Source: Piezodorus guildinii (lineage: Eukaryota; Arthropoda; Insecta; Hemiptera; Pentatomidae). Taken from it: DNA of 64,000 bases. The stretch lies in the NCBI GenBank assembly GCA_023052935.1, contig CM041292.1, positions 139,452,951 to 139,516,950 on the forward strand, in the 5' to 3' direction. The notes under the pieces are model-generated. The model did no database searches, was not told the DNA's origin, and saw only the letters and a list, made by a program, of their open reading frames with translations. The position numbers and the translations under genes are program-made. Shown one piece after another: positions 22,795 to 31,970 of the stretch. Numbering within the stretch: the first letter of the stretch is position 1; the number at the start of each line of letters is the position of its first letter.

Positions 22795-25391
22795 TCTGTT
22801 TTCTCTAGCTCAATTGGTTTATAACTCATCACTTTTATTTAACTAAAAGTGATGAGTTATGGATTAAAAACCGTGTAGATAAATACTAATGATCATAAGG
22901 AGTTGACAAAATAAATCTTCTTTATATATAAAAAAATGAATCGCCCTTTTCATTGGTCATCACATCACGCGTGATCGGCTTGACCAATTTGGCTAAGACA
23001 TAGTTAAGACAGGACATCGCCTGTCAGATCAACTAGTTATAAATAAAAACAAATAAAGAAATTCATTTTTTTAAATGGTAAAAAATAAAATTAACAATGG
23101 CAGGAAACTTATATCAAGAAATTTAAAGTTAGAATATATAAAACTATTATTCTCCTAACGGTTCTATACGGGTGTGAAACGTCACTTAATTTGTAGGATG
23201 AACAGTGTTTTAAGGTTTTCTAAAATAAGGTACTGTGTAAAATATTTGGCCCTAAGAGGGATGAGTCCACTGGGGAATAAATAAGGTTGCACTAATGCAG
23301 AAGGAATTTCAGAGCTTGTACCCTGTGTAATTGTGAGTATAATTGAGTTGATAGAATCGTGGAGACCCAATGGGTGCATAAAGTTGTTCCGTGGGGCTCC
23401 GTGAAGAACGAATTCTGAAAAAGTTGGTATGCACTGAACCGACTGGTAGGCCAAGGAATTGATGGGAGGATTTTTTAGTCTGTTTTTGGAGACTTGCAGT
23501 CGTCGATACTGATTTTTAAGGTTGAATAAACTTTTATAGTGTGTTAAACCAGGACCCCAATCTCTTACAAAGGGGAATAATTTGATAAGAAAAATTTGCC
23601 ATGCTTAACCAGTGTTTGATCCTTGTTTGGCTAGGAAATCACTTCACAGACATGGCTATTTTGCCACATATTTTAAAAGTGAGTCACAATCATATCGGCT
23701 GTTATGTATATTTTGAGATTGATTACTAAATCTTTCTATATAAAATGATAATGCGATTTTGGTTTCCGCTAACTCCTTCTAAACCACACGACGGTTTCCA
23801 CCCTCATTAAAGGCATTCTTTCGTTAATGTTAATAAAAAAATTATTATTATTTTTACTACATTGCAATGTAGCTTTTCTTCAAACAGGAAAAGTAAATTT
23901 TCTGTAACCAAGTCATCAAAAAATTATTCTTGAAGTATAAGTAGTAACATAGGAGTATAATATACTGTTAGAAAGTGCAAGAATTTAGAAAAGGTTATAT
24001 GCAATAAAATGAATTGTATGGGTTAATGTAAAGTTGTTGTAAGCCCGTAAACTTTGAAAACATAAATTGCATCAAGTTTTTTTTTCTATGGGAAACTTAT
24101 TTTAATCCATGCTTCACTGCACCAATTTTGTTTTATGTTTTTCATTTCTGTTGATGATTAAATATGATAATGAATGAGGATCATAAAATTAAAGATCTTT
24201 CTAATCGCACTTTTTGTTACAATGAGCTAAAACTACCAAAGCGATTAGCTCTAAATCAGTCATGCATAGCTTTTTTAAACAAAAATGACACCTCCTTCAA
24301 ATTGCACCCATGCGAAGCAAGGTAGGCGGGTTTATTAATTTGATATAAAGTGAGAATTTATTCATTTATATTTTGTTAATAGTTTTAGGATTTAATTATT
24401 ATTTCCTGTGGTTTAATTTTCTATTTAATTTGTTTTGAAGCAACAAAATAAGGCTGAATCGGCTTCTAGTGTTCCAAGAAAAATACCTAGAGCAAGTATT
24501 GCTTCACATTCTGGCACTGCTAATTCTAAGGTAAGTTTTCTCCTTATTGATTTAAATCAATTTTATAGAATTTCAAAGAATATTTTGTCTTATGATGTTG
24601 GTCAGAGCTGAAATGTAACAAAATGAATTTTTAGTAATTAACAAAGAAAACATAAAATGAAAGTCTTAGTTAATTATTTATTAATGAACAGATTGAATCC
24701 ATTTCTATCATAGTGATCTAGCTGAGCCTTAAGAAAACTAACAAGTGCTTAAATTAATGTGGACTATTTGAAAGAACATTTGCATTCTTCACTTAAATGG
24801 AATGATCCAAAGTAAAATTATAATCTTTATGGTTTTCCTGAAATCCTCCAAATTACTATAGAACTTGGTCTGTAAAGATGTCCTCTGTGGTTTAGTTCTC
24901 TTCTAGCTTTCTCCAATATTGATTTTTTTTTTTTAAGTATGAACTTTCATACGGGCTCCCCTAAGGCTAGTCTACTAAGCTAGAGGATGACCCTACCCTA
25001 TAACAATCATCATAAATAGTGGAGTAGTCTCAGTGGAAACCAGGGCCTGCACAGACTGTATTGCCAATCAGGGGAAAAAAAGCTTTTATTTTGTAAAGTT
25101 ATTATGTTCCTATGATACATTACATGTATAATATTTGCCTATATCAATTAACTAAGTATATTTATAAAACATTCACTTTCCTCCTCCCATCCCCTCCCTC
25201 TCAAAAAAAACAAAACAATTACCCCACTATCATTGTCATTTTGGTTCTTGTAATGTTAAATGATAATAAGTTACTTATAATTATTGAGACCATTAAAACA
25301 TATTTTATAATGTACATTTCTCTTTATTTTTCAGGTTAAAAATGAAAAACCAACTGAAAGGCTATCAAGAAGCAATGTTAAATTGTCATAA
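9525..25391 (+). CDS. TPX2: TPX2-like microtubule/spindle assembly protein
   Basis: Nine exons, 9525-9618, 9702-9912, 9990-10144, 19412-19538, 20534-20645, 22045-22155, 22300-22452, 24441-24530 and 25335-25391, join in frame into 369 residues; all introns are GT-AG. TPX2 proteins bind microtubules, promote spindle assembly and in vertebrates activate Aurora A. Support: a short aromatic N-terminus with FNFQAPQF and a DDGADTFF acidic patch (residues 7-31), as in TPX2; a KEN box at 78-80, matching the APC/C degron near residue 87 in human TPX2; KFHHSTPPRFKRK; VAHSPQLRTKIRAARP; a PFNL motif in the following lysine-rich part; and VPFSFEKR at about 300-307. It is about half the vertebrate length, closer to reduced insect homologues such as mei-38. 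Alternative donor sites at 9916 and 10146 give frame shifts, which fixes the chosen ones. Confidence 0.72.
10207..10320 (+). repeat. Two-copy imperfect tandem duplication
   Basis: A unit of about 65 bp occurs twice, each copy containing CTTTAAGARTAACAAACATG. It lies just inside the long TPX2 intron. Probably a local duplication. Confidence 0.5.
10390..10475 (+). mobile_element. tRNA-like head of SINE family B (truncated)
   Basis: GGGTAGTATAAGAGCCTTC followed by CCGGTTCGAACCTAGC resembles the A- and B-box head of the SINE-B copies at 18908-19197 and 58197-58472, read in their sense direction. The body is missing. Confidence 0.5.
11553..11614. other. Three abutting short hairpins
   Basis: GACTTTC/GAAAGTC (11553-11559 with 11566-11572), then immediately GAAGTG/CACTTC (11573-11578 with 11587-11592), then GAGATA/TATCTC (11595-11600 with 11609-11614). 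The loops share GATTAT or TGATG-like sequence. No open frame or known RNA family recognised. Confidence 0.5.
12684..13796 (-). repeat. Left inverted arm of the Penelope-like element
   Basis: Near-perfect reverse complement of 15419-16529. At the places compared, differences were single bases or run-length changes, for example the A/T run at 13111-13121. It includes a hammerhead-like motif and the non-coding 3' region of the element. A 109-codon open frame on the - strand at 12709-13038 is repeated in the right arm; it overlaps the ribozyme motif and shows no protein family features. Confidence 0.85.
13019..13057 (-). ncRNA. Hammerhead-like ribozyme motif, left arm
   Basis: On the - strand: GCC, CTGATGA, T, GACCC, ACAATGG, GGGTC, GAAA, CGTT, GGC. 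GCC/GGC forms stem I and GACCC/GGGTC stem II; stem III would be only two pairs (A-U, C-G) with no loop, the minimal type reported in Penelope-like elements. One extra base sits between CTGATGA and stem II, so cleavage is not assured. It lies downstream of the RT ORF on the same strand. Confidence 0.6.
13930..15429 (-). CDS. Penelope-like reverse transcriptase with GIY-YIG endonuclease (N-terminally truncated)
   Basis: A 499-residue open frame. It begins at the first RT blocks (YGLPKIHKPGNPLRPIIS at about 22-39), continues with TSFDAESLFTNIP, the AMGNCLAPDLSNI block, and the catalytic KKYVDDLLLI (YVDD, about residue 190). Near the C-terminus, NIVYKIPCLDCDVSYVGET and TRISQHK match the GIY-YIG nuclease with the Cys pair typical of endonuclease-bearing Penelope elements. 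These proteins copy element RNA and nick the target. The usual N-terminal extension is missing, and the present Met lies at the junction with the right arm. The frame is open, so the copy is young or was recently active; alone it is probably not autonomous. Confidence 0.9.
   Translation of the reverse strand: MNCNLSTYRNLISYNSLPPRLYGLPKIHKPGNPLRPIISNINAPSSKLSKFLLPSLKILSRTNSYDITNSLYLRQQLLSLQIPPNYILTSFDAESLFTNIPIDKVLHLVKKHWTIIEPHTTLNLSTYLQSLELCCKTGYLTFKGKFYNQVSGLAMGNCLAPDLSNIVLNDLLDFITKIYKNDIFFIKKYVDDLLLIINPEKIPDILKSFNSYDPRLRFTVEKENNSTIPFLDLLIIRNTDGSISTDWYTKSTYSGRLLNFFSQHPYHQKINVAQNLVHRCLSLSDPQYHPTNIQRIKKILTLNSFPLNIIKKLINSYNNVKTTITPPTIKDQNSPTIFQYRSLPYIPHLSENIKKSFKSSLPSLKLGLKTQNKLSHLFTNTKDPINPLYRSNIVYKIPCLDCDVSYVGETKNYLKTRISQHKSSISSRNLLASKLSEHSITFNHSFNFQDCSILDSVPNHKKRLIAESVHIHLQSNPVNHKTDKQCISSTYSHILNSLK
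15419..16529 (+). repeat. Right inverted arm of the Penelope-like element
   Basis: Reverse complement of the left arm, running from a TTACAATTCAATTTATTCC inner edge to GATCGGAAATT. The inner edge overlaps the first few codons of the RT frame, so the 5' end of the element is fused head-on to an inverted copy of its own 3' region. Confidence 0.85.
16156..16194 (+). ncRNA. Hammerhead-like ribozyme motif, right arm
   Basis: Identical 39-nt motif on the + strand: CTGATGA at 16159-16165, stem II GACCC/GGGTC, GAAA at 16184-16187, stem I GCC/GGC. Followed by CAATAAAATA, a tail also found after the diverged motif at 56378-56416. Same reservation about the extra base after CTGATGA. Confidence 0.6.
16600..18262. 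other. Rest of the long TPX2 intron, left part
   Basis: No exon recognised. Less AT-rich than the surroundings up to about 16780, which may be more of the Penelope insertion or an older repeat. A (TA)n tract lies at about 18164-18187. Confidence 0.4.
18263..18309. repeat. Poly-T run, 47 bp
   Basis: Uninterrupted T run inside the TPX2 intron. May be the A tail of a retrocopy on the - strand, but no flanking element is recognised. Confidence 0.85.
18908..19197 (-). mobile_element. tRNA-derived SINE (family B), copy 1
   Basis: On the - strand it starts GGGATAACCTGTAGCATAAG (A box region), has a B box GGTCACGGGTTCAAACCC, then a body shared block by block with 58197-58472 and 60340-60545, for example CCTAATTAAACCTGTATAGG and GCATAAAGTGG. 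A small local duplication (TATAGAAGGCT) interrupts the head near 19140-19180. Confidence 0.8.
19280..19311. repeat. (GT)n microsatellite
   Basis: About 16 GT units in the TPX2 intron, some 100 bp before the fourth exon. Confidence 0.9.
19807..19850. repeat. Imperfect 19-bp hairpin
   Basis: AACTGTTTACTGTAGGGTT and AACCCTACAGTTAAACAGTT pair with one asymmetric base around a 5-nt loop, in the intron after TPX2 exon 4. Could be a tiny MITE remnant. Confidence 0.6.
21167..21250. repeat. (TA)n-(AG)n compound microsatellite
   Basis: About 58 bp of TA followed directly by about 26 bp of AG. Confidence 0.9.
22595..22788. repeat. Two long poly-T runs
   Basis: T runs at 22595-22615 and 22760-22788 bound about 145 bp of unique-looking sequence in the TPX2 intron after exon 7. 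They could be A tails of two - strand retro-insertions. Confidence 0.7.
22821..22860. repeat. Perfect 16-bp hairpin
   Basis: ATAACTCATCACTTTT and AAAAGTGATGAGTTAT are exact reverse complements around the 8-nt loop ATTTAACT. No poly-T terminator follows directly. Confidence 0.85.
22915..23045 (-). repeat. Possible transposon end, partner of 4950-5010
   Basis: Contains the reverse complement of CTAGTTGATCTGACAGGC and, at the other edge, TTATATATAAAAAAATGAATC, a pattern often seen at ends of widespread arthropod repeats. Family not identified. Confidence 0.3.
23120..23470 (+). pseudogene. LINE reverse-transcriptase C-terminal remnant
   Basis: Conceptual translation with stops gives KFRIYKTIILL, VLYGCETS and KVLCKIFGPKRDESTGE in order. 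This is the characteristic tail of a non-LTR retrotransposon RT ORF (KT..P.LLYGCETW, then K.LR.IFGPKRDE.TGEWR.LH). At least two stops and frame changes are present, so it is dead. It lies in a TPX2 intron, in sense. Confidence 0.75.
24930..25078 (+). mobile_element. SINE family A, 3' part (diverged)
   Basis: Shares GATGAxCCTACCCTATAA, AGTCTCxGxGGAxACCAGGGCCTxCACAG-like blocks and the closing CTGTxxxxCCxxxxGGxxAA pattern with the full-length copy at 7678-7970. The tRNA-like head is absent. Confidence 0.5.
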
Positions 25392-25593
25392 TAATCATAA
25401 TGACCATTATAATATAATATAAATAATTTGTATTCAATAGGATATTCCATATTTTAAATATGTTTTTTATGTTTATGTGTATCATAGATTTTTATTATTC
25501 GAAATGACGTAACTTGATGTATTTAAAATAATATTGTTAAGATTCAGATATATTTATTGTTAATTACAATTAATGTAATTAGTTTAGCTTTTT

Positions 25594-25599
25594 ATTAAA
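25594..25599 (+). terminator. Candidate polyadenylation signal of the TPX2-like gene
   Basis: ATTAAA about 200 bp after the stop codon, in a T-rich context. Other A/T-rich hexamers nearby could serve. Confidence 0.3.
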
Positions 25600-25619
25600 G
25601 GATAAATCATTATTGCATC

Positions 25620-27164
25620 AGTGATTTTATTGTAATTTAATTTCCTGAAATTGAAATTGTTTTAGTGATTTGATCAACACGATGAAAATCTGTTCTCAAG
25701 TAACACTAAAAGGGAGTAAACATTTAGTGTGTATAGTTTTAACAAACTTTAATTTTCTGTAAATATTCTCATACTTGGATAAATGCCATGTTTTACCCCG
25801 GAAAGCCCTCCTGGTTAGTTATGATAATCTCACCAGCCACCTACGACCGTGGCTTTCCTTGTTAGTTTAGTGGGAGCTTGGTATGAAACCATGTATGGTT
25901 TTAGACAATATAATCCCCACAATATAATTTCAGAGAAAGAGTAATATTTCTATATTTATTTTTTTATCTTTGATTAAATAGATTAATCAGTGTGTTTCTA
26001 CTTTAACCTATTTTGTTGAAGAGATCATCCATTTTCTTATTAGGAACAGAATGATACCTCAAAATAAGTGTTAGATATAATGCTCTGATGAATTAGCAAG
26101 AATAATTATGTGGAAACATTAAATAATAAGTGGATTCTCAAAGAGATTGTATAAAGCAGAAGAAATATGATTTTTATGTTACGAATGTTGTAGATTCCAT
26201 AAGAGCAATGCCATATGTTTTTAGGACAGTAATCTAGGCTTATGTTTCCTGCTAACTTAGTTATTATCCAACTATTACCATAAATTGTCAAATTTCTTAA
26301 GTAAAATGATGATTAATCCATATGTTAACAACTACATTCCTTTTTTATTCTCTGGGTGAAGACAAGACTGCTTTTGGCTTAGAAAGCCAGGATGGTTGCC
26401 TTCCAAATCTTTTGTTTGTGACTAGGTATTCCTGGATGACTAAAGATCATAAGGTATTCCTGATCTTGTGGGTTCACTAAAGAATGATTAGAAAAATAAA
26501 ATAGAAAGTCATTTATTTATTCAGGAGGTTGTGGTAGATGAGTGATTTTAGATGTTTTAGTATTGGTTGCAGTTTTCATTGGTTCAAATTCAGCCTTAGT
26601 ATACTGAAATATTTTTCGTTACAATCCCATAGAATGAATCTTGACCTCAGTCAGGTTATAATATGTAATTAACCATAATAAGGTTAAAATACACATTTTG
26701 TAAATCATAATCGGAGTAGGAATAAATGTTTAAAAAAAAAATTTTAGTAGTTCAGATCAAACTTGATATTCACTTAATATTAATATTTAATAAAATTAAC
26801 TATTTCCATAAACATTTTAGTCACACTCATGCTGAAGGGCATTAATAAAACTACAGGTTACTATAATTAACAAAGAATTTTACATTTGAAATTTTTAAAA
26901 TAATAATAGGACTGAGGATGGTCTGTGCACTCACATTTTTGAGTCCCTTCACAAATAGTTTACCTCTAGAATTATTATGGAACTACTCTAATAAACCTAA
27001 CCAATTCTGGATGTGAATTACTAGATGACATGTAAATTCAATGATATTTAACTTAAAATATCAATAGGTCTAAGTTAGGTTGGTAGTTCTGTTATGTTTC
27101 AGAGGCATTCTCATAGTGAAGAGACTACAAATAAAATCACTTACCTACCGCTCATGTGCTAATA
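25620..27164. other. Intergenic sequence after the TPX2-like gene
   Basis: No gene recognised. 25795-25880 is slightly less AT-rich (CCACCTACGACCGTGGC) and may be a repeat fragment. Confidence 0.4.
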
Positions 27165-27170
27165 GCCTTA

Positions 27171-27280
27171 GGGCATGTTTATATTGCTAGCATTTTGGGG
27201 GCTGAAGAGGTAGCAGGTCCTATTTAATTCCAAGAACCTGCTACCATTTCAGTCCTCAAAATGTCTATGGTATAAACAGG
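27171..27280. mobile_element. 110-bp hairpin MITE with target duplication
   Basis: Flanked on both sides by GCCTTA (27165-27170 and 27281-27286). The two halves are reverse complements at roughly 80-85% over about 47 bp each: CATGTTTATA...GGTAGCAGGT against AACCTGCTACC...TATAAACAGG, around a loop of about 16 nt. No coding potential. Superfamily unclear, since a 6-bp duplication is not diagnostic. Confidence 0.7.
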
Positions 27281-28240
27281 GCCTTAGTTATAATGAACTG
27301 GACTACAGGAATCTGATCTATTCCTTACCTTAATCATTGGAGGCTTACACCTAAAGCACTTCAATCAGCTCCTTAAACAGCATCATCCTCAAGGCCCCAC
27401 AGAGCTCAACAATAATATTAAACATGTTTTAATATAAAACATGATATAATCTATGTAAAAACCAAACTCTCCCTTATTTTGTAATGGGATATTGCTATAA
27501 TATTTCAGGCATTTATTTTATTAGATAATTAATTCTATAACAAGGTACAGATTAAAAATAATTCATCTAAGGAATCAGTTTGAGGCAAAAGAAAACATTA
27601 ATTTCAAGTTGAAAACTTAATTAATGAAAATTAAAATTAATTGAATCCATGGGATGTTAGTCCAAGACTGTTTGAAAACCATTTGAAGTACTGTCAAATT
27701 CTAAACATGTCTTCAAAATAATATTATTAATTTAAGTTATTATACTGGATGTAAAAATTTTGAGTTGGTTCACTTCAGGATCTGATTTCCTTTACAGTTC
27801 AGTGCAAAAAGTGCTTTAAAATCTTCCTATTTTAGGTGTTGAGATTCTTATAGCTATAGTTATAACATTGTAAGCTGTTTTAAGTTTCTAACATAGATAC
27901 TATATATCCTAAAGATATTTCTATCTTGCAGCATGTATGTACAGCAATAATCCGTGACCGAATCTGGGCTAATATTTTGGAAATATAATTGATTTATTTA
28001 TTAATTCATACAAACTCATTTTAACATAATTTATTACTTCAATAATTGCTCAGAATAACTTGATCAATATCAAATTATTTTTTACTAATGGTACTAAAAG
28101 ATTATATATTAAAATCAGTTATAATTTTATCGTTGTAGACATGTAGAAAAAATATCAAAAATTACATAAACTGAACTATTTCAAGAAAAAAATTACAGGA
28201 AAAAAAATATAGAGTTTAGGGGCCAGTGTGTAAAAAAATC

Positions 28241-28410
28241 TGGTGCAAGCTACACACTACTTTCACTTACTGCAGTTATTAAAATCAATATAAGAATTGT
28301 TAGATACCGTAAGAGAAAAAATACGTTTGAAGAATTAATTAAATTGATTTTTGATAGAAACATGTGTTTTATTAAAAAATCTATTATATTATTATCTGAA
28401 ATAATCAGTT
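28241..28410 (+). repeat. Dispersed repeat, partner of 48898-49070
   Basis: Shares CTTTCACTTAC, AAGAATTAATTAAATTGA, AGAAACATGTGTTTTATTAAA and AATCAGTTAGT with 48898-49070 in the same order and strand. Here it lies about 240 bp left of the foldback element; there it abuts a mariner remnant. Confidence 0.65.
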
Positions 28411-28464
28411 AGTCTTATCAGTTTTTTATCACTCTTTATTAACTTTTACAAAATAATATTTTTT

Positions 28465-28615
28465 ATAAAATCTTTAGCTTTCCAACTGTATATTATACAT
28501 GTATATTACTGTTGTTATGTTCAAAAACAAAAAATAGCATTAAAAAAATATTTTTTTCAGTTTTCTCCTTTAGTTATTTATCAAATTCGTTCAACTTGCA
28601 TATTTAGCTGTTAAT
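28465..28615 (+). repeat. Dispersed repeat, partner of 1855-2010
   Basis: Matches the - strand of 1855-2010 in four ordered blocks. It fills most of the gap between the repeat at 28241-28410 and the foldback arm, so 28241-28650 may be one composite element. Confidence 0.55.
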
Positions 28616-28969
28616 TATCAATCAATTATAACAAGATAATATAGTTATAGATAGCATTTCCAAGTCAAATGTAACCCTTTCCAAAACAAATGTAACCATT
28701 TCCATTTCAAATGTCACCTTTTTCTTCAATTCTAGCTTTAAATATTCTGTTTTATTTATTTATTTATTGAAAAATAATTAGTTTAATTGAAATTATGACT
28801 TTTTTAAAAAATTTTGGCATATCCTATCGCCATTTTTATTGTTTTTTAGATATTTGATATCAAGTTCTGTTTTTTACGAGCTAACTTAAAAAAAAACTAA
28901 TTATCGTCTATTTAGTGTTAAGATAGTTATTGATTTTGATTTTTTAGAGGGGAGGGTTAGTTTTTGGGA

Positions 28970-29990
28970 ATAATTAATGTGTTTTCGTGTATTATAATTA
29001 CGTTTTTCGAGCTGTGTTTTTTATCACTCGCGCTTATTTTAACTAAAATTTACTTTTTTATGTCTTTTATTGATACAGGGATTGATAATTGTGTTTTCGG
29101 GTCCTATAATAACGTTTTTTGAGTTTTATTTTTTTATCGCTCCCACGCATTTGAACTCGAATTTATTTTTAATGTTTTTTATTGATATAGTGATTAATTA
29201 ATGTGCTTTGGAGGGTTATGATTACGTTTTTCGAGCTGTATTTCTTATTGCTCTCAATTATTTTAACTCATATTCACTTCTAATGTTTTTTATTGATATA
29301 GGGATTAATTATTTTGCTTTTGGGTGGTTATGATTACGTTTTTCGAGCTGTATTTTTTATCGCTCTTGCTTATTTTAACTAAAATTTACTTTTTATTGAT
29401 ATAGGGGTTGATAATTGTGTTTTCGGGTCCTATATTATGTTTTTTTAATTTTATTTTTTTTATCGCTCCCAAGCATTTTAACTCGAATTTACTTTTAATG
29501 TTTTTTATTGATATAGAGATAATCAATGTGCTTTCGGGTGGTTATGATTACGCTTTTTGAGCTGTATTTTTCGTCGCTCTCAATTATTTTAACTCGAATT
29601 TACTTCTAATGTATTTTATTGATATAGGGATAATTAATATGCTTTCGGGTGGTTGTGATTACGTTTTTTGATCTGTATCTTTTATCGTTCATGCGTATTT
29701 CAATTCACATTTACTTTTAATATTTTTTAGTGTTATAGAGGTTTGTAATTGTCTTTTCGGGGGGTTATGGAATAACTTTTTTGGACTGATTATTCTATAG
29801 CGCGCGCGCGTTTCAACTTAGTGCTAATATGATTTTATAATTTGATAGAGTGGTCTTTTTTTGTTTTTGTTTTAGGGAATTCTGTTTACGTGTTTTGAAC
29901 TTTATTCTTTTATCATACGTTGGGAATTTCTATATACAGTAGATATTATGTTATAATTTGATGTAAAAATTATTTATTGTTTTTTTGCAG
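28970..29990 (+). repeat. Array of about nine 111-bp monomers, left foldback arm
   Basis: Each monomer ends TTTTTATTGATATAG and carries, in order, a GTGTTTTCGGGT-type block, a GATTACGTTTTTCGAGCTG-type block, a TTTTATCGCTC block and a TTTTAACTCGAATTTACTTT block. Monomers 1/4, 2/5 and 3/6 resemble each other more than their neighbours, giving a three-monomer unit of about 330 bp. Monomers decay toward the centre of the palindrome. Confidence 0.8.
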
Positions 29991-30039
29991 AATCTGATTA
30001 CGTTTTTGATCTGGACGTTACATCGCGATTGAGCATTCT

Positions 30040-31145
30040 TCAAGATCACTTTTCATTTAAGTTAAAATGTGCACTAGCTATAAAAAAAGTCATAAACTCT
30101 ATTAATATTCCCGAAAACACTATAAACGATCCCTCTATCGAATATTTATGAAATAGGAACGGTAACTTAAAATGAGTAAAAGCGATAACAAATAAAGTTC
30201 AAATAATGTTATCAGAACACCCGAAAATAGAATAAACGATTCCTCAATTAAATTATCAAATAATTGTAAGATCAAGTTAGGAAGCGGATCCTTTATAAAA
30301 TATTTAATTGAAAAAACTTACTCAGGACGCTAGAAAAGGAACTATAACTAATCCTTTATAAAAAAATAATAATAAAAACAAATAAAAAAAGCTAAACGAT
30401 GTATATTCCGAACGATGTTGAAATCCGCACGAGTGATAATAAAAAAAGCTCTTAAACGTTTTCATAACCCCGCGAAAATACAAGTATAGATCCCTATATC
30501 AATAAAAAACATTAGAAGTAAATTAGAGTTAAAATAATTGAGAGCTACAAAAAATACAGCTCGAAAAACGTAATCATAACCCTCCAAAGCACATTAATTA
30601 ATCCCTCTATCAATAAAAAACATTAAAAATAAATTCGAGTTAAAATGCGTGGGAGCGATAAAAAAAAAACCTAAAAAAAAACGTAATTATAGGGCCCGAA
30701 AACACAATTATCAATCCATATATCAATAAAAAACATAAAAAGTAAATTGTGGTTAAAATAATTGAGAGCAATAAAAAACTGTTGAAAAACGTAATCATAA
30801 GCCCGAAAATACAATTATCAACCTTTATGACATAATAAATATTAACAGTAAATTCATATTAAAATGCCCCCAGGCAATAAAAATACAGCTCGAAAAATGC
30901 AATAACAAGACCCGAAAAGACAATTATCAACCCTTATGGCAGTAAAAAATATGAAAAGTAAGTTCGAGTTAAAATGCATGGGAGCAAAAAAATAAAACGT
31001 AACTATAAGATCCGAAAACTCAATTATCAACTCCTATATCAATTAAAAACATTAAAAGTAAATGCCAGTTAACATGCACGCGAGCGATAAAAAATACAGC
31101 TTGAAAAACATAATTATAATACCTGAAAACACATTAATTATTCCC
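30040..31145 (-). repeat. Array of 111-bp monomers, right foldback arm
   Basis: The same monomer in reverse orientation, each starting CTATATCAATAAAAAACAT on the + strand. About seven are clear from 30400 to 31145; 30040-30400 holds degraded units (CCCGAAAACAC, ATAAACGAT...CCTC). Divergence from the left arm is clearly higher than for the Penelope arms, so this palindrome is older. Confidence 0.75.
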
Positions 31146-31589
31146 AAAAACTACCCCTCCTCTATAAAAAATTAAAATCAACAACTATCTAAAAACTAAA
31201 TAGATGATAATTAATTTGTTATAATATTAGCTCGTAAAAAACAGAACTTGATATCAAATATAAAAAAAATTGCCATAGGATATGCCAAAATGATTAAAAA
31301 AGTCATAATTTTAATTAAACTAATTATTTTTCAATAAATAAAACGGAATATTTAAGGCTAGAAGTGAAGAAAAAGTTGACAATTGCTTTGGAAAAGGTGA
31401 CATTTGAAATGGAAATGGTCACATTTTCTTTGGAAAGGGTTACATTTGACTTGGAAAAGGTTATATTTAAATTGGAAAAGGTTACAATTGACTTGGAAAT
31501 GCTATAGAATCTACAGAAGAATTAAAGGTACTTTAGAGGAAGAAAATTTAAAATATCGGCATTTAAGATCTGTCATACTATTTCAAAAT

Positions 31590-31970
31590 TAAATTAAATT
31601 TTACATTGACATAGGAAGTTTAATCAAAATCGTTAGAGCTGTTTTTGAGAAAAACGTGAAGAACGCATGGTATAAAATAGATCTTCTGGTCAGCTGATTT
31701 TTATGAAAAAGATTCTGTAACATATCGGGCATATAGTTGTCTTAAATATCAAATTTCAGTTTCATAGGACTTTTTGTTTTCGCCCAGGAGTTACCACACA
31801 CACACACACACAATTTATTGCAGGACTTGGTTATTTGGACTCGGGGGACCCTAAAACGTATATTTCCCTTGTAAACTGGAATTCGAAAATTTTCATGATC
31901 ACAAAACTTTCCCTTTTACATATTATATTATTATATATATAATATATATATATATATTTCATATATAGGT
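31590..31970 (+). repeat. Dispersed repeat adjoining the foldback element
   Basis: The first half matches 1190-1400 and the second half (GGACTTGGTTATTTGGACTC onward) matches 2290-2370, both in reverse orientation. A (CA)n tract lies at about 31797-31812 and a TA-rich end at 31920-31960. Read together, the two halves give the order of one longer element whose other copies are fragmented. Confidence 0.6.

Larger units (their letters stand above)
28651..31505. mobile_element. Foldback-like element: 2.85-kb palindrome with tandem-repeat arms
   Basis: The ends ATAGCATTTCCAAGTCAA (28651) and TTGACTTGGAAATGCTAT (to 31505) are exact inverted copies. Inward, matched blocks continue for about 1.3 kb per arm: a short array of AAATGTAACC/TTTCC units, a unique block holding GATATCAAGTTCTGTTTTT, then an array of about 111-bp monomers that reverses orientation near 30040, close to the geometric midpoint at 30078. 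No transposase frame is visible. Long inverted repeats with internal tandem structure characterise foldback/Galileo-type elements; the TA or TAGA around each end is too short to fix the superfamily. It lies between the TPX2-like and VPS4 genes. Confidence 0.75.

Noticed and set aside
29803..29811. CGCGCGCGC as a CpG island or Z-DNA promoter element
   Set aside because: It is a nine-base local variant inside one degraded satellite monomer with no gene nearby.
28970..31145. CRISPR-like array
   Set aside because: Monomers are adjacent and diverged along their whole length, with no short constant repeats separated by unique spacers, and the DNA is from an animal nucleus.
31404..31592. 62-codon frame rich in WKRL repeats
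   Set aside because: It is a by-product of the short TTGGAAAAGGTTACA tandem units at the outer edge of the foldback arm.
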